DNA of 46,068 nucleotides from Helicobacter sp. (GTDB lineage: Bacteria > Campylobacterota > Campylobacteria > Campylobacterales > Helicobacteraceae). The position numbers and the translations under genes are program-made. The stretch is from positions 1 through 46,068 of the forward strand of contig NZ_JAAVGY010000013.1 of assembly GCF_014799995.1 (NCBI RefSeq), written 5' to 3'. Positions 34,297 through 43,441 of the stretch are shown one piece after another. The notes under the pieces are model-generated. The model was not told the DNA's origin and ran no database searches. It worked only from the letters and a program-made list of their open reading frames with translations. Positions within the stretch are counted from its first letter, which is position 1. Each line of letters starts with the position of its first letter.

Positions 34297-35556
34297 ATGC
34301 GATTAAAAAGAAAATTAAAAAGAAGTTTGAAAAATTTATGTATGCTCCTAATGGTGGGCGTATTGATTCTACCGCCTTTTGTCAATGCAAGCGGCAAATA
34401 TCTCTCCCCCCTGCCTGTTCCTAATATAGAAGTTTTAAATGTAGAATCCCAAAAGTGTAATAGCAGTTGTCTTAAAGAGTTTTTGGCAAATGAGCAGGTT
34501 TTTTCGTTTATCGCAAATATTGATGAAAGCAATCAAAGCAAAGACTTAATGGAGCAGTTAGACAAGCTGATTTCTCAACTTGAAATTTCTGAAATTCCTT
34601 ATTTTGTTGGATTGCAAAAGCCGTTTTTCAATATCGCATTATTGTTTCCACGCAAGGCGATTGGACGCTATTCTAGCACGACAATGAATACGATTTTAAG
34701 CTATCTTTTGGTTCAAAAAGGACGTTTTAACTTTGAGGTTTTTGATTCTCAAGGAGAATCATTAGAGGATTTGCAAACTGCATTAGAGGAGATATATTCT
34801 AAGGGTCATCGCCAAATTATCGCAGTTTTAACCCAAGAGGGAGCAAACAATCTTAACGCAATTAATCCTAGTGTGCCTATTTTTATCCCTAGTGTGCATA
34901 AGTCTCAAGTTGTGTCTGATTCTAGTTTGTCGGCAAATCTTACCTTTGGTGGAATCAGCTATGAAGCACAGATTCAAAAACTATCCGCAATGCACCCCCA
35001 AGTGAGTGCGACAAGCTTTTATGATTCTGGAAATATTGGAAAACAAATGCAGCAATACACGCAAGAGGCGAATGAAAATTTGAAGTATTCCAAAAGCTTT
35101 AGCCTCAAACAAGGTGCGGAACTTCCAAAAGAAATTAAGGCTTTAAAAGGGGCTTTGCAGGGGACAAGATTATTTTTGAATACACCCATTACAAATTCTA
35201 GCATTATTCTTTCGCAATTGACTTATAATAGCATTCATCTTGATGGCATTTATTCTACACAGATTAATTATAACCCGAGCTTGCTCTCTATCACGCAAGA
35301 ACGTGATAGAAAGAATATGTTTATTGCTAATTCTATTTTGCCACTTGATGGATTGCTTGTAGAGCAGGCTAAAATGCTAGATGTGGATTTGGAATATGAT
35401 TGGATAAATTATGCGACTGCCTTTGGGATTGAGTATTTTTATCTCAAAAGTGCGCCGGGTGCGAAGCGATATTTCAAAGAAAGAATCAGAGAAAATCAAG
35501 TGCAATACAGAATCGAGATTCTCACTCCTGCGAATAATCGTTTCGCTCCCCTTTGA
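34297..35556 (+). CDS. Exported protein, possible type I periplasmic-binding fold
   Basis: The 419-residue product has a basic start and a signal peptide (NLCMLLMVGVLILPPFVNAS). The body alternates strands and helices in a way that recalls periplasmic-binding-protein type I domains such as those of LpoA/LppC. One example is PYFVGLQKPFFNIALLFPRKAIGRYSSTTMNTILSYLLVQ followed by FEVFDSQGESLEDLQTALEEIYSKGHRQIIAVLTQEGANNL. This fold call is an impression from the pattern and not a motif match. No lipobox is seen. It lies between the UDG-like gene and the metallopeptidase, all tightly spaced on one strand. Confidence 0.6.
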   Translation: MRLKRKLKRSLKNLCMLLMVGVLILPPFVNASGKYLSPLPVPNIEVLNVESQKCNSSCLKEFLANEQVFSFIANIDESNQSKDLMEQLDKLISQLEISEIPYFVGLQKPFFNIALLFPRKAIGRYSSTTMNTILSYLLVQKGRFNFEVFDSQGESLEDLQTALEEIYSKGHRQIIAVLTQEGANNLNAINPSVPIFIPSVHKSQVVSDSSLSANLTFGGISYEAQIQKLSAMHPQVSATSFYDSGNIGKQMQQYTQEANENLKYSKSFSLKQGAELPKEIKALKGALQGTRLFLNTPITNSSIILSQLTYNSIHLDGIYSTQINYNPSLLSITQERDRKNMFIANSILPLDGLLVEQAKMLDVDLEYDWINYATAFGIEYFYLKSAPGAKRYFKERIRENQVQYRIEILTPANNRFAPL

Positions 35557-35574
35557 TGGAGCAGAATCCCTTAA

Positions 35575-36414
35575 ATGTCCAAAAGTTTAAGACTTCCTGA
35601 AAATTTCCCTCCCAACCTTACTCTAAAGATTGTGCAAAAAAGAAATTTTAGGCATTTAAGAATGCGCTTTGGTTGCGATTCTGCTTTGATTGTGAATTTG
35701 CCAAGATACACCACGCAAAGAGTTTGCGAAGAGTTTATTCAAACAAATATTCAATGGATTCTTACGCATTTTGAAAGAAGCAAACAAGAAGAAGCAAGGA
35801 TTCCTTTGTGTCAATTCTATCTTTTTGGGCAATGGGTAGAGTTTGAGACGCTTCAGCCTTATTTGGATACGGGATTGGAATCCAATGTACAAAAGGCATT
35901 GCAGAAGTGGAATTGTGGGCATTTGCAAGAGATAGAAAGGGATTCTACAAATCTTGTGCAAAGACTATGGCAGGCAATAATGCAAGAGGAGTCGGAGAGT
36001 GATTTGCAAGATACAATCTTAAAGGACATAAAGTCCAAAGCCAAGCTCCAATCTCTCCTTGTTGCGATTTATCAGAGGGCTTTAGAATCTTATGTTTCTT
36101 TGTGCATAGGGGAGATTTCCCAAAAAATGCAGCTTTTTCCTCATCGTATTACTTATGGGAGGAGTTATCGTCAATTGGGTTGCTGTAAGACAAAGGAACA
36201 ATCCATTCGGCTAAGCTTGCGTTTGGCACTGATGCCACAATTTTGTATCCATTCTGTCATCATTCACGAATTGGCGCATTTGCGCTATCCCAATCATCAG
36301 CGAGATTTTTGGAATCTCGTGCGAACCTTTGATTCTAATCCTAAAGGCATTAATGCGTGGTTGCGCACAAATGCTTCTTTGAATGCACAACTCTATCGGC
36401 GAATCTTTAAATAA
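35575..36414 (+). CDS. YgjP-type zinc metallopeptidase
   Basis: The 279-residue protein has the zinc-binding HELAHLRYPNHQRDFW motif (HExxH with a third His six residues on) near residue 240. It is preceded by ITYGRSYRQLGCCKTKEQSIRLSLRLALMP, the typical strand of YgjP/DUF45 (SprT-like, M48-related) proteins. The usual N-terminal strand set RHLRMRFGCDSALIVNLPRYTT is present. About 60 extra residues lie between the two halves. Substrates are not known. It ends the plus-strand run and converges on the LysR gene. Confidence 0.85.
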   Translation: MSKSLRLPENFPPNLTLKIVQKRNFRHLRMRFGCDSALIVNLPRYTTQRVCEEFIQTNIQWILTHFERSKQEEARIPLCQFYLFGQWVEFETLQPYLDTGLESNVQKALQKWNCGHLQEIERDSTNLVQRLWQAIMQEESESDLQDTILKDIKSKAKLQSLLVAIYQRALESYVSLCIGEISQKMQLFPHRITYGRSYRQLGCCKTKEQSIRLSLRLALMPQFCIHSVIIHELAHLRYPNHQRDFWNLVRTFDSNPKGINAWLRTNASLNAQLYRRIFK

Positions 36415-36485
36415 GTTGCATTGGTTGTGGGATTCCATAAACTCGCATTAATGAAATGGCGCAGAATCTCTATTATAGAATAAAA

Positions 36486-37394
36486 CTAATGTAAAGAGAT
36501 TTTGGTGTTAAAGATAATGTGCATACTAATCGCGTCAATCAAAGGGTCATTTTGCATTGTTTTCATATAAGCAAGATACAATTTGCGCTTGCATTTCACT
36601 CCTAGAATCTTGGTGCTATAAAGCGTATGGGATTGTAGCTCATTTTTGACTTGCATAAAGGGCAAAAAAGCAATATATGGCGTTTGGGATTCTTTGTTTT
36701 CTAGCATAAATTGCTTGATTTTATCTAGGCTATCAAAACGCATTTTGACATTGAGGTTTTCTCTTACTAAATGAATCGTTTTTAAGTATTTATAGATTTC
36801 GGGAATGATTTGCTTATCCATTTCTAAGCCTATCCAAGTATAAGAGTAGAGGTCTTCATAATGGATTAACTTTGGTAAATTTTGTGTGGAGATTAAGACT
36901 AATTCATCTTCTAGCCATTCGCGATAAATAATCTTCTCATTGGGGACATAGGATTCTGTGAGTGCAATGCTACAAAGCCCTTTTTGCAAATCTTCAATCG
37001 CTTGAAGTGAAGTAGAGATGTAAGATTCTATATCCGAATAGACTTCTTGTTGCAAGGAGGGCAAACACTTCGGAAAAACAAAGTGCCCAATCGTGTAAGA
37101 GCAAGCAATACGAATCGGGTGATTGCGAGAAATGATTTGCAGCATTTGGTGCTGATATTTCGTGAAAGATTTTTCAATATTTTGGGCAATTACGAGCAAA
37201 ATTTCTCCCTCTTTTGTGAGTTGGATTCCATTTTTCTTGCGGATAATTATTTTGGTGTTGAAATATCTCTCTATGGATTTAATTTGTTGTGTTACAGCGG
37301 GTTGAGAAATGCCAAGTTTGGCAGAGGCTTTAGAAAAGCTCTTTTCTTTGGCAATCACGAGGAGTGTTTGTAGTCTAGTAAAATCACGCAGCAT
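36486..37394 (-). CDS. LysR-family transcriptional regulator
   Basis: The 302-residue protein has the N-terminal winged helix-turn-helix (SFSKASAKLGISQPAVTQQIKSIERYF, about 19-45) and a C-terminal effector domain from about residue 90. The ligand is unknown. The gene faces uvrD head-to-head across about 145 bp, but a helicase is an unlikely target. A self-regulatory site in that gap is possible and none is obvious by eye. Confidence 0.9.
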   Translation of the reverse strand: MLRDFTRLQTLLVIAKEKSFSKASAKLGISQPAVTQQIKSIERYFNTKIIIRKKNGIQLTKEGEILLVIAQNIEKSFTKYQHQMLQIISRNHPIRIACSYTIGHFVFPKCLPSLQQEVYSDIESYISTSLQAIEDLQKGLCSIALTESYVPNEKIIYREWLEDELVLISTQNLPKLIHYEDLYSYTWIGLEMDKQIIPEIYKYLKTIHLVRENLNVKMRFDSLDKIKQFMLENKESQTPYIAFLPFMQVKNELQSHTLYSTKILGVKCKRKLYLAYMKTMQNDPLIDAISMHIIFNTKISLH

Positions 37395-37502
37395 TTGCTA
37401 TCTTTTGAAAAATTTAATTTGGTATTTTAGCGATTCTTGAAATAATCTCTACTTAGAGAAACAAAATTTCTAGGATTTGCAAAGGAAAGGTTACTTTATT
37501 GG

Positions 37503-37508
37503 TATAAT
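37503..37508 (+). promoter_or_regulatory. Promoter -10 box for the helicase gene
   Basis: A perfect TATAAT ends 30 bp before the chosen ATG at 37539. Confidence 0.65.
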
Positions 37509-37538
37509 TTTTATTTGATTAAACCAATGAGGAATGGA

Positions 37539-39659
37539 ATGCAAGATTCTTTTTTGAAACAACTCAATGAAGCGCAGCTTGAAGCCGTCAAAACCATTGA
37601 TGGGGCACTTTTGATTCTTGCGGGGGCAGGGAGTGGCAAGACAAAAACTATCACGACACGGCTTGCTTATTTGATTGATGCAGTTGGGATTCCATCAGAG
37701 CAATGTTTGACGCTTACTTTCACAAATAAAGCTGCTAATGAAATGCAAAAACGTGCATTAAGTATGATTGAAAACATCACGACACACCCGCCCTTACTCT
37801 GCACTTTTCATAAGTTTGGATTGTTGTTTTTGAAGTTTTATATCACAGAGCTTGGACGCAAGACAAATTTTATCCTAGCAGATAGCGAGGATAGTAAGAG
37901 GATTATTAAGGGGTTAAATGGAGATTTAGCCCCTCTAGCGTTGGCAATCAGTGAGATTTCACGATATAAAAATTCTCAAATCACTCCACAAGAAGCCTTG
38001 AAAAATGCTTACAATGAAACTTATAAGCATATTGCTAAAGTCTATCAAATGTATCAAGAATTTTTGGTGCAAAAAAATATGGTGGATTTTGATGATTTGT
38101 TATTGCTTCCTTTGGAGATTATGCAAAAGAATCCAGAAATTGCAATGCGTGAGAGCAAAAAATATGCGTATATTATGGTAGATGAGTATCAAGACACGAA
38201 TCATTTGCAATATTTGCTGCTTAAACAACTCTGCTCTACGCACCAAAATCTTTGTGTTGTAGGCGATGATGACCAAAGTATTTATAGTTGGCGTGGGGCA
38301 AATATTCAAAATATTTTGCAATTTAGTGAGCAATTTAAAGGGGCAAAAATCATTAAATTAGAAAACAATTACCGCTCCACGCAGGCAATCCTAAAAGCAG
38401 CGAACCAGCTCATTGCCAACAATAAAGAGCGTTTGGGTAAGGAGCTAAAGGCGACTTTGGAGGAGGGGAAGCCTGTGGAGATTCTGCATTCTAGCGATGA
38501 GCAAGCAGAGGTGCGCAAAGTGGCTCAAATCATCAAAGACTTGCTAAGTCGTGGAATCTCTCCTAAAGATATTGCGGTTTTGTTCCGCATTAACGCACTT
38601 TCTCGCTCTTTAGAAGAAGAATTTAATCGTGAGCAGATTCCTTATGTCTTAGTGGGAGCGATTCGGTTTTATGAGCGGAGCGAGATTAAAGATGTCTTGA
38701 GTTATTTGCGTGTGTTGGTAAATTTAAACGATGATTTTTCAATGACACGTATCATCAATAAGCCCAAACGAGGAATCGGAAAAACAACGATAGAAAAGTT
38801 ATCCACTTTGGCGCAAAAATACGATACAAGCATTTTTGGTTTGTTTGAGGATTCCAGAGAAAATGTAGAGAGATTACAGAATGTTCAGGAGACTTTAAGC
38901 CAAAAGGCGTACAAGACAATCAAGGATTTTTTTGCTACATTGCAAGAATTGCAACAAAGTCTCAAGGAATCAAGTCTGAATTTTGTAGATGAGTTTGAAA
39001 GCAAGATTGGGCTTTGTAAGGAGTTTGGAAAAAGCCACGAGGAGATTGATAGGGTAAGCAATATTCAGGAGTTTTATGGCGTCTATCGTGAGTTTATTAA
39101 GCAGAATCCCTTAAGTGAATTGGAAGATTTTTTGAATGATTTGGCACTAAGAAGCGACCAAGAAGATGAGGAAATGCGCAAAGAAAGCAAAGGCATAGAG
39201 GGAGTGTCGTGTATGAGCGTGCATTCTAGCAAGGGATTGGAATTTGATTATGTCTTTATCATTGGGCTTGAGGAGGGATTTTTCCCAATGATACGAGAGG
39301 ACAGCAGTTTAGAAGAAGAGCGACGTTTGGCTTATGTGGCATTTACGAGGGCGAAAAAGGAGCTTTATTTGAGTTCTGCGGATTCAAGATTCTATAAAGG
39401 GAATCGCGCTTCTTTGTATTCCTCTGTTTTTTTGGCTGAAAGTGGCGTGAAAGGTGAGAGGAAGCCAAAAGTAAGCAATTTTTTATCCCCTAAAGCCTCA
39501 AACAAATGTGAGTTTCAGAAAGGAGATTGCGTGCAGCACAAGATTCTTGGCTTTGGTAGGGTGCTAGAAGTTAATCAAAGTAGCAAAGAGATTCGATTAA
39601 AAATTAACTTTGGTGGCTTAGAAAAAGAAATTTTTAGTCATTTTGTAACAAAAGTATGA
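37539..39659 (+). CDS. uvrD: UvrD/PcrA-type superfamily 1 DNA helicase
   Basis: The 706-residue enzyme unwinds DNA 3' to 5' in repair and replication restart. Helicase motifs are complete: Q motif LNEAQLEAV, Walker A AGAGSGKT, TLTFTNKAANEM (Ia), DEYQDTN (II), GDDDQSIYSWRGA (III), LENNYRST (IV), SVHSSKGLEFDYVF (V) and VAFTRAKKEL (VI). The C-terminal 55 residues (FQKGDCVQHKILGFGRVLEV) form the Tudor-like domain that typifies UvrD/PcrA rather than Rep. ATG 37539 is chosen with AGGA 7 bp upstream; an ATG at 37527 and a TTG at 37515 are in frame but would put the site inside the gene. Confidence 0.93.
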   Translation: MQDSFLKQLNEAQLEAVKTIDGALLILAGAGSGKTKTITTRLAYLIDAVGIPSEQCLTLTFTNKAANEMQKRALSMIENITTHPPLLCTFHKFGLLFLKFYITELGRKTNFILADSEDSKRIIKGLNGDLAPLALAISEISRYKNSQITPQEALKNAYNETYKHIAKVYQMYQEFLVQKNMVDFDDLLLLPLEIMQKNPEIAMRESKKYAYIMVDEYQDTNHLQYLLLKQLCSTHQNLCVVGDDDQSIYSWRGANIQNILQFSEQFKGAKIIKLENNYRSTQAILKAANQLIANNKERLGKELKATLEEGKPVEILHSSDEQAEVRKVAQIIKDLLSRGISPKDIAVLFRINALSRSLEEEFNREQIPYVLVGAIRFYERSEIKDVLSYLRVLVNLNDDFSMTRIINKPKRGIGKTTIEKLSTLAQKYDTSIFGLFEDSRENVERLQNVQETLSQKAYKTIKDFFATLQELQQSLKESSLNFVDEFESKIGLCKEFGKSHEEIDRVSNIQEFYGVYREFIKQNPLSELEDFLNDLALRSDQEDEEMRKESKGIEGVSCMSVHSSKGLEFDYVFIIGLEEGFFPMIREDSSLEEERRLAYVAFTRAKKELYLSSADSRFYKGNRASLYSSVFLAESGVKGERKPKVSNFLSPKASNKCEFQKGDCVQHKILGFGRVLEVNQSSKEIRLKINFGGLEKEIFSHFVTKV

Positions 39660-39672
39660 GATAGCAATCTCT

Positions 39673-39884
39673 GTTATTGCGAGATTTCTTAAGGAATCGT
39701 GGCAATTTATAAATAATGTTTGAAGAAATCAAACAATAGAATCTTTAAATTAGATTAGGATTATGGATTGCCACGAAAATTTGCAAAATTTTCTCGCAAT
39801 GACGCAATTGTAAAATTGTTATAGATGTATTGATTATGGTCTGCTGCGTCATTACAAGACTTCGTCCGAAGTCGTGGCAATCCA
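39673..39884. repeat. Dispersed palindromic repeat copy 4 (three units)
   Basis: The 295-bp gap between the helicase and porin genes holds three units. They are TTATTGCGAG-ATTTCTTAAGGAATC-GTGGCAAT; TGGATTGCCACG-AAAATTTGCAAAATTTT-CTCGCAATGACGC in the other orientation; and CGTCATTAC-AAGACTTCGTCCGAAGTC-GTGGCAATCC. Each has a CATTGCGAG-like end, a palindromic middle and a CGTGGCAAT-like end. Confidence 0.8.
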
Positions 39885-39954
39885 TATATCAAATTACAAT
39901 AAAATAAGATAATGGGATCACAAGGATAAAAATCTCGTAATCAAATGAGTAATC

Positions 39955-41310
39955 TTAAAACTCATAAGTAATTTCTACCTTGAATTGATTTCTATTTTCT
40001 GAATCTGTTTCTGGAGCGGCATATCTACCATTGCGTTCGGTTTTTAAGAATGCGTAATAAACGCCAACTTCTAAATTATCATTGTAAGCCCAAGTGAGAT
40101 TGGGTGTAATCTCATAAAAGTCAATCTTGGTTGTTTGACGCGTTGGAATCTCCTTGACTTTATTCTTTCCGCTGACATAATCAATGCCAATGCTCAAATT
40201 TTCAAGCAAATCATAGGCAAGGCTCGCATAGAAAACATCTAAATCTTTGCTTTCGTCTCTAGGAATCGCACCACCAATTGCAGAAAAACTCACTCCTGTG
40301 GCATCATAATTATCAAACCATACCGCGCCTGCGAGTTGCAATGCACCCTCATCGTCTAAAGAAACAGCAAAATTATCTTTTGTATTGGTAATGTATCCCA
40401 AGTTGAGACTAAGCGGAATCTCAAAACTAGCAAAATCTACACCCGCTTCAAGACTGATAAAGTCGCTTTTTGTCTGCATAAAACTACGACTACCACCCAA
40501 TGCTTCAATGAGATTCGCCACTCCAGAGCTTTGAGTTTGTGTATAGGCATATTGCCCACTGATATGGAATAAATCTTGATAGTATCCAAGCTGTCCAAAA
40601 AACGCAGAATCCACAATATCATCAATCAAAAACCACCAAAGTTGCCCCTCTACATTTCCAAACTCAAGCTCCCAATTCCCCAAGCCTGCAAGAAGATAAA
40701 GTGGTTTGGTAATACTTGTTTCCTCCGGTAAATCGTCCTTTAAATCATCTAATGCCCACGAATCAAATGCGCCTGCGACTAGGCTAATGTTTGGCAAGTC
40801 GCTATTGACGACTAAAATCCCTGTTCCTCTATCCTCTCCGCTATCGTTAAAAGGTGTATCCAAACGCATTTTGCCTAAGGTGATATTGGTATTTGTGGAA
40901 TCTGGAGTAATCAATGCGTTAAAGGTGCTCACGCCGAAGCTATTGTCTTTACCCGAGCCAAGCCCATAACCAAAAGCCCCCTCTGAAGAGTCTATCACAC
41001 CATCTTCATTTAAATCTACTCCTTTACCGTGATTGACATTGTTAGAACCTTCATAGTAGATTCCAAGATTCAAAGCAATATAATCTGCCACAGGGGCTTT
41101 AAACTCTGCTTCTGCGTGCCAAGTATGTTCTACATCGCCACTTTTTTCATTATTTTTGTTAAATTGTGGATTCTTAAAGCGGTTATCTTCATATTCATAA
41201 CGCAAAAATCCGCTTACTTCTACTCCTCTAATGGCTTCCTCTAAGCTCTGTGCGTTTGCATTTGCCACAAGTGCTAGAAGTGCAACTAGACTCAAACTTG
41301 ATTTTTTCAT
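39955..41310 (-). CDS. Campylobacter-type major outer membrane porin
   Basis: The 451-residue product has a 20-residue signal peptide (cleavage ANA-QS) and a beta-barrel sequence of alternating strands, ending in the outer-membrane signature VEITYEF with a C-terminal Phe. The order of strands and the motif VSGFLRYEYEDNRF at the mature start resemble the Campylobacter MOMP (PorA)/Opr family. Residues 99-110 are DLNEDGVIDSSE, an exact EF-hand calcium loop pattern, within an extracellular or constriction-zone loop. A calcium ion is described in the C. jejuni MOMP pore, but the link here is inference. AAGGAG precedes the ATG. A Fur-like box lies about 85 bp upstream. Confidence 0.88.
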   Translation of the reverse strand: MKKSSLSLVALLALVANANAQSLEEAIRGVEVSGFLRYEYEDNRFKNPQFNKNNEKSGDVEHTWHAEAEFKAPVADYIALNLGIYYEGSNNVNHGKGVDLNEDGVIDSSEGAFGYGLGSGKDNSFGVSTFNALITPDSTNTNITLGKMRLDTPFNDSGEDRGTGILVVNSDLPNISLVAGAFDSWALDDLKDDLPEETSITKPLYLLAGLGNWELEFGNVEGQLWWFLIDDIVDSAFFGQLGYYQDLFHISGQYAYTQTQSSGVANLIEALGGSRSFMQTKSDFISLEAGVDFASFEIPLSLNLGYITNTKDNFAVSLDDEGALQLAGAVWFDNYDATGVSFSAIGGAIPRDESKDLDVFYASLAYDLLENLSIGIDYVSGKNKVKEIPTRQTTKIDFYEITPNLTWAYNDNLEVGVYYAFLKTERNGRYAAPETDSENRNQFKVEITYEF

Positions 41311-41394
41311 AGACTAAACTCCTTTTTGAATTTCGAAACTTTCATTTCAATGATGATTAAAATGAGATTGAATCTTACCATTAATAAACTTAAA

Positions 41395-41409
41395 TGAAAA
41401 TAATTATCA
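41395..41409 (-). promoter_or_regulatory. Fur-box-like palindrome upstream of the porin
   Basis: TGAAAAT-A-ATTATCA differs from the 7-1-7 Fur consensus TGATAAT-n-ATTATCA by one base. It lies upstream of a plausible extended -10 (TGGTAAGAT, minus strand, about 41374-41382), in the -35 region of the porin promoter, where binding would be expected to repress. Confidence 0.55.
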
Positions 41410-41447
41410 TAATAAAATTTCTTTTCCTTAATTCAAGGGAATAAACC

Positions 41448-41527
41448 GCCACGATTCCTTGAGAAATCTTACAATAACGATAAATCATCGCGTCCTTGCA
41501 GATGTAAGCAAAGCAATCCATAATCTT
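41448..41527. repeat. Dispersed palindromic repeat copy 5 (decayed)
   Basis: The 280-bp porin-UPF0323 gap contains CCGCCACGATTCCTTGAGAA, ATCATCGCGTCCTTGCAGAT and AAGCAATCCATAATCTTAC, which keep the ends and order of the better copies with many changes. The rest of the gap is the porin promoter with its Fur-like box on one side and the UPF0323 promoter on the other. Confidence 0.6.
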
Positions 41528-41553
41528 ACAAACACAAAATTGCTATATTTTGA

Positions 41554-41559
41554 TATAAT
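41554..41559 (+). promoter_or_regulatory. Promoter -10 box for the UPF0323-GSP pair
   Basis: A perfect TATAAT lies 37 bp before the ATG at 41591. Confidence 0.65.
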
Positions 41560-41590
41560 TTGCCAATTTTTATTTTTAGGAGCATTGTAG

Positions 41591-42223
41591 ATGAAAAAGT
41601 ATCTGAAAAAAATTTCCGACCCCAAAATCGTAGGCGCATTTAGCAAAAGTGGCTTGGGGCTAGCTGCTGTATTGTTGATTGTAGGTTGTGATAGCACACA
41701 AGACACAGCCAAAAGTAGCATTCAAGATGTAGCTAAAAAGGGCGTAACCGTAACAATTGAAAAACAATCTGATGGAAGTTATAAGATTTTAGATGAAGTG
41801 CCAAGTGCGCAAACGCGCGTGATTTTACGAGAGAATGGGAGTGAGCGAATCCTAAGTCAAGCAGAGATTGATGCATTGATTGCAGAAGAAAATGCAGCCA
41901 TAGAGGCGGGCACTTCAGAACTCACCAATCCGACAGGAGGAGGGCTAGGCTTAGGAGGGACGATTTTAGCAAGTGCGGCGGGAGCGATTTTAGGAAGTTG
42001 GATTGGAAATAAACTCTTTAATAATTCAAACTACCAAGCGCAACAAAGAGCAAGCTATAAAACCCCACAAGCCTATGAGCGTTCGCAAAATTCCTTTAAA
42101 CAAAATGCAGCAAAAACAAGCACGAGTGCGGCAAGCGGACGCAGTGGATTTTATTCGCCCAATAACACAGGCTCTACAAATCGCTCCACAAGCTCTTCAA
42201 GCTCAAAAAGCTATGGTGGTTAA
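41591..42223 (+). CDS. UPF0323 lipoprotein (HP0232/Cj0371-like)
   Basis: The 210-residue product has a long basic N-terminus (KKYLKKISDPKIVGAFSKS), a hydrophobic run and lipobox IVGC (about 30-33). The middle carries GVTVTIEKQSDGSYKILDEVPSAQTRVILRENG, then a glycine-rich membrane-like stretch (GGGLGLGGTILASAAGAILG). The tail of about 60 residues is rich in Ser, Asn and Gln and ends SYGG. This architecture is that of UPF0323 lipoproteins known from Helicobacter and Campylobacter. The role is not established. Its stop lies 2 bp before the GSP-like gene, and I recall the same pair in C. jejuni (Cj0371-Cj0372) and H. pylori (HP0232-HP0233). Confidence 0.85.
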   Translation: MKKYLKKISDPKIVGAFSKSGLGLAAVLLIVGCDSTQDTAKSSIQDVAKKGVTVTIEKQSDGSYKILDEVPSAQTRVILRENGSERILSQAEIDALIAEENAAIEAGTSELTNPTGGGLGLGGTILASAAGAILGSWIGNKLFNNSNYQAQQRASYKTPQAYERSQNSFKQNAAKTSTSAASGRSGFYSPNNTGSTNRSTSSSSSKSYGG

Positions 42224-42225
42224 TA

Positions 42226-43395
42226 ATGCAGATTCTCAACGCACAGCCGCTTAATAATGCAGATTTAGAGGATTTGGGGCTTAGTTGGCATACAGATATT
42301 GATAATACTCCTTATGTGAGTGATGAAATTGTTGAAATTAGCGAAGAAGAAGCGCAAGGATTCTATAATGCAGCCAATGAATTATACGATATGTATATAG
42401 AGGCGGGGCAACATATCGTTGATAATAATTTGTTTTTTGAGCTTGGAATCCCCTTTAATCTCGTAGAAGCAATTGAGAGAAGCTGGGAAGAGGAAGTGCA
42501 TTGGCATTTGTATGGACGTTTTGATTTGGCGGGCGGATTAGATGGTAATCCAATCAAGCTTTTAGAATTTAATGCGGATACTCCTACAATGCTCTATGAA
42601 AGTGCAATCATTCAATGGGCACTTTTAAAGAAAAATGGATTCAAAGAATCCTTGCAGTTTAATAGTTTATATGAAGCCTTAGGAGATAACTTTAAACGCA
42701 TCATCACACTAGGCGATGATATTTCTCACTTTAATGAAATTTATGAGGGTTGGAAGATTCTCTTTTCTAGCATTCAAGGAAGTGAGGAAGAGGAACGCAC
42801 CGTGAAGTTACTAGAAGTCATCGCCAAAGAAGCAGGGTTTGAGACGAATTTCTGTTATGCACACGAAGCGGTATTAAATGAGCAAGAGGGTTTGAGCTTT
42901 GGAGGGACAAATTATGAATTTTGGTTCAAACTCATTCCGTGGGAGAGCATTGCAGTAGATGAGCCCGAGTTGGCACAGTTGATGACGGCGATGATTGCCA
43001 ATAAAAATACAATCTTTTTGAATCCCGCTTATACTCTAATGTTTCAAAGCAAGAGAATGTTAAAGATTCTGTGGGATTTATTTCCTAATCACCCCTTGTT
43101 GCTCGAAACTTCTTATGAGCCGCTTCGTCAAAAGCAAGTCAAAAAACACGCCTTTGGAAGAGAAGGGGAGAGTGTCAGCATTTTAGACGCGCAAGGAAAG
43201 ACATTACATCATCATAGTGGAGAATATGAGAATTATCCTGCAATCTATCAAGCCTTTGCAATGCAAAACAATCATCAAGGCAGTTTGTATCAACCCAATG
43301 TTTTTTATGCGTATGAAGCTTGTGCGTTGGGATTCCGCAAGGGTGGGGAGATTTTGGATAATATGTCAAAATTTGTTGCACACAAGATTAGATAA
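42226..43395 (+). CDS. Glutathionylspermidine synthase-like ATP-grasp enzyme
   Basis: The 389-residue protein matches the synthase (C-terminal) domain of GspS-type enzymes. Its motifs include YGRFDLAGGLDGNPIKLLEFNADTPT near residues 96-120, NYEFWFKLIPWESI and the ATP-binding end with NKTIFLNP-like NKNTIFLNPAYTLMFQSKRMLKILWDLFPNHPLLL. No amidase domain is attached. Members of this family in Campylobacterota have not been shown to make glutathionylspermidine, and related YgiC/YjfC proteins ligate other substrates, so the product is open. It is coupled to the UPF0323 gene by a 2-bp gap. Confidence 0.88.
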   Translation: MQILNAQPLNNADLEDLGLSWHTDIDNTPYVSDEIVEISEEEAQGFYNAANELYDMYIEAGQHIVDNNLFFELGIPFNLVEAIERSWEEEVHWHLYGRFDLAGGLDGNPIKLLEFNADTPTMLYESAIIQWALLKKNGFKESLQFNSLYEALGDNFKRIITLGDDISHFNEIYEGWKILFSSIQGSEEEERTVKLLEVIAKEAGFETNFCYAHEAVLNEQEGLSFGGTNYEFWFKLIPWESIAVDEPELAQLMTAMIANKNTIFLNPAYTLMFQSKRMLKILWDLFPNHPLLLETSYEPLRQKQVKKHAFGREGESVSILDAQGKTLHHHSGEYENYPAIYQAFAMQNNHQGSLYQPNVFYAYEACALGFRKGGEILDNMSKFVAHKIR

Positions 43396-43441
43396 TGAAT
43401 CATCAAAATGAGAATTTGCATTTTAATTTTTAAGGAAAGAT

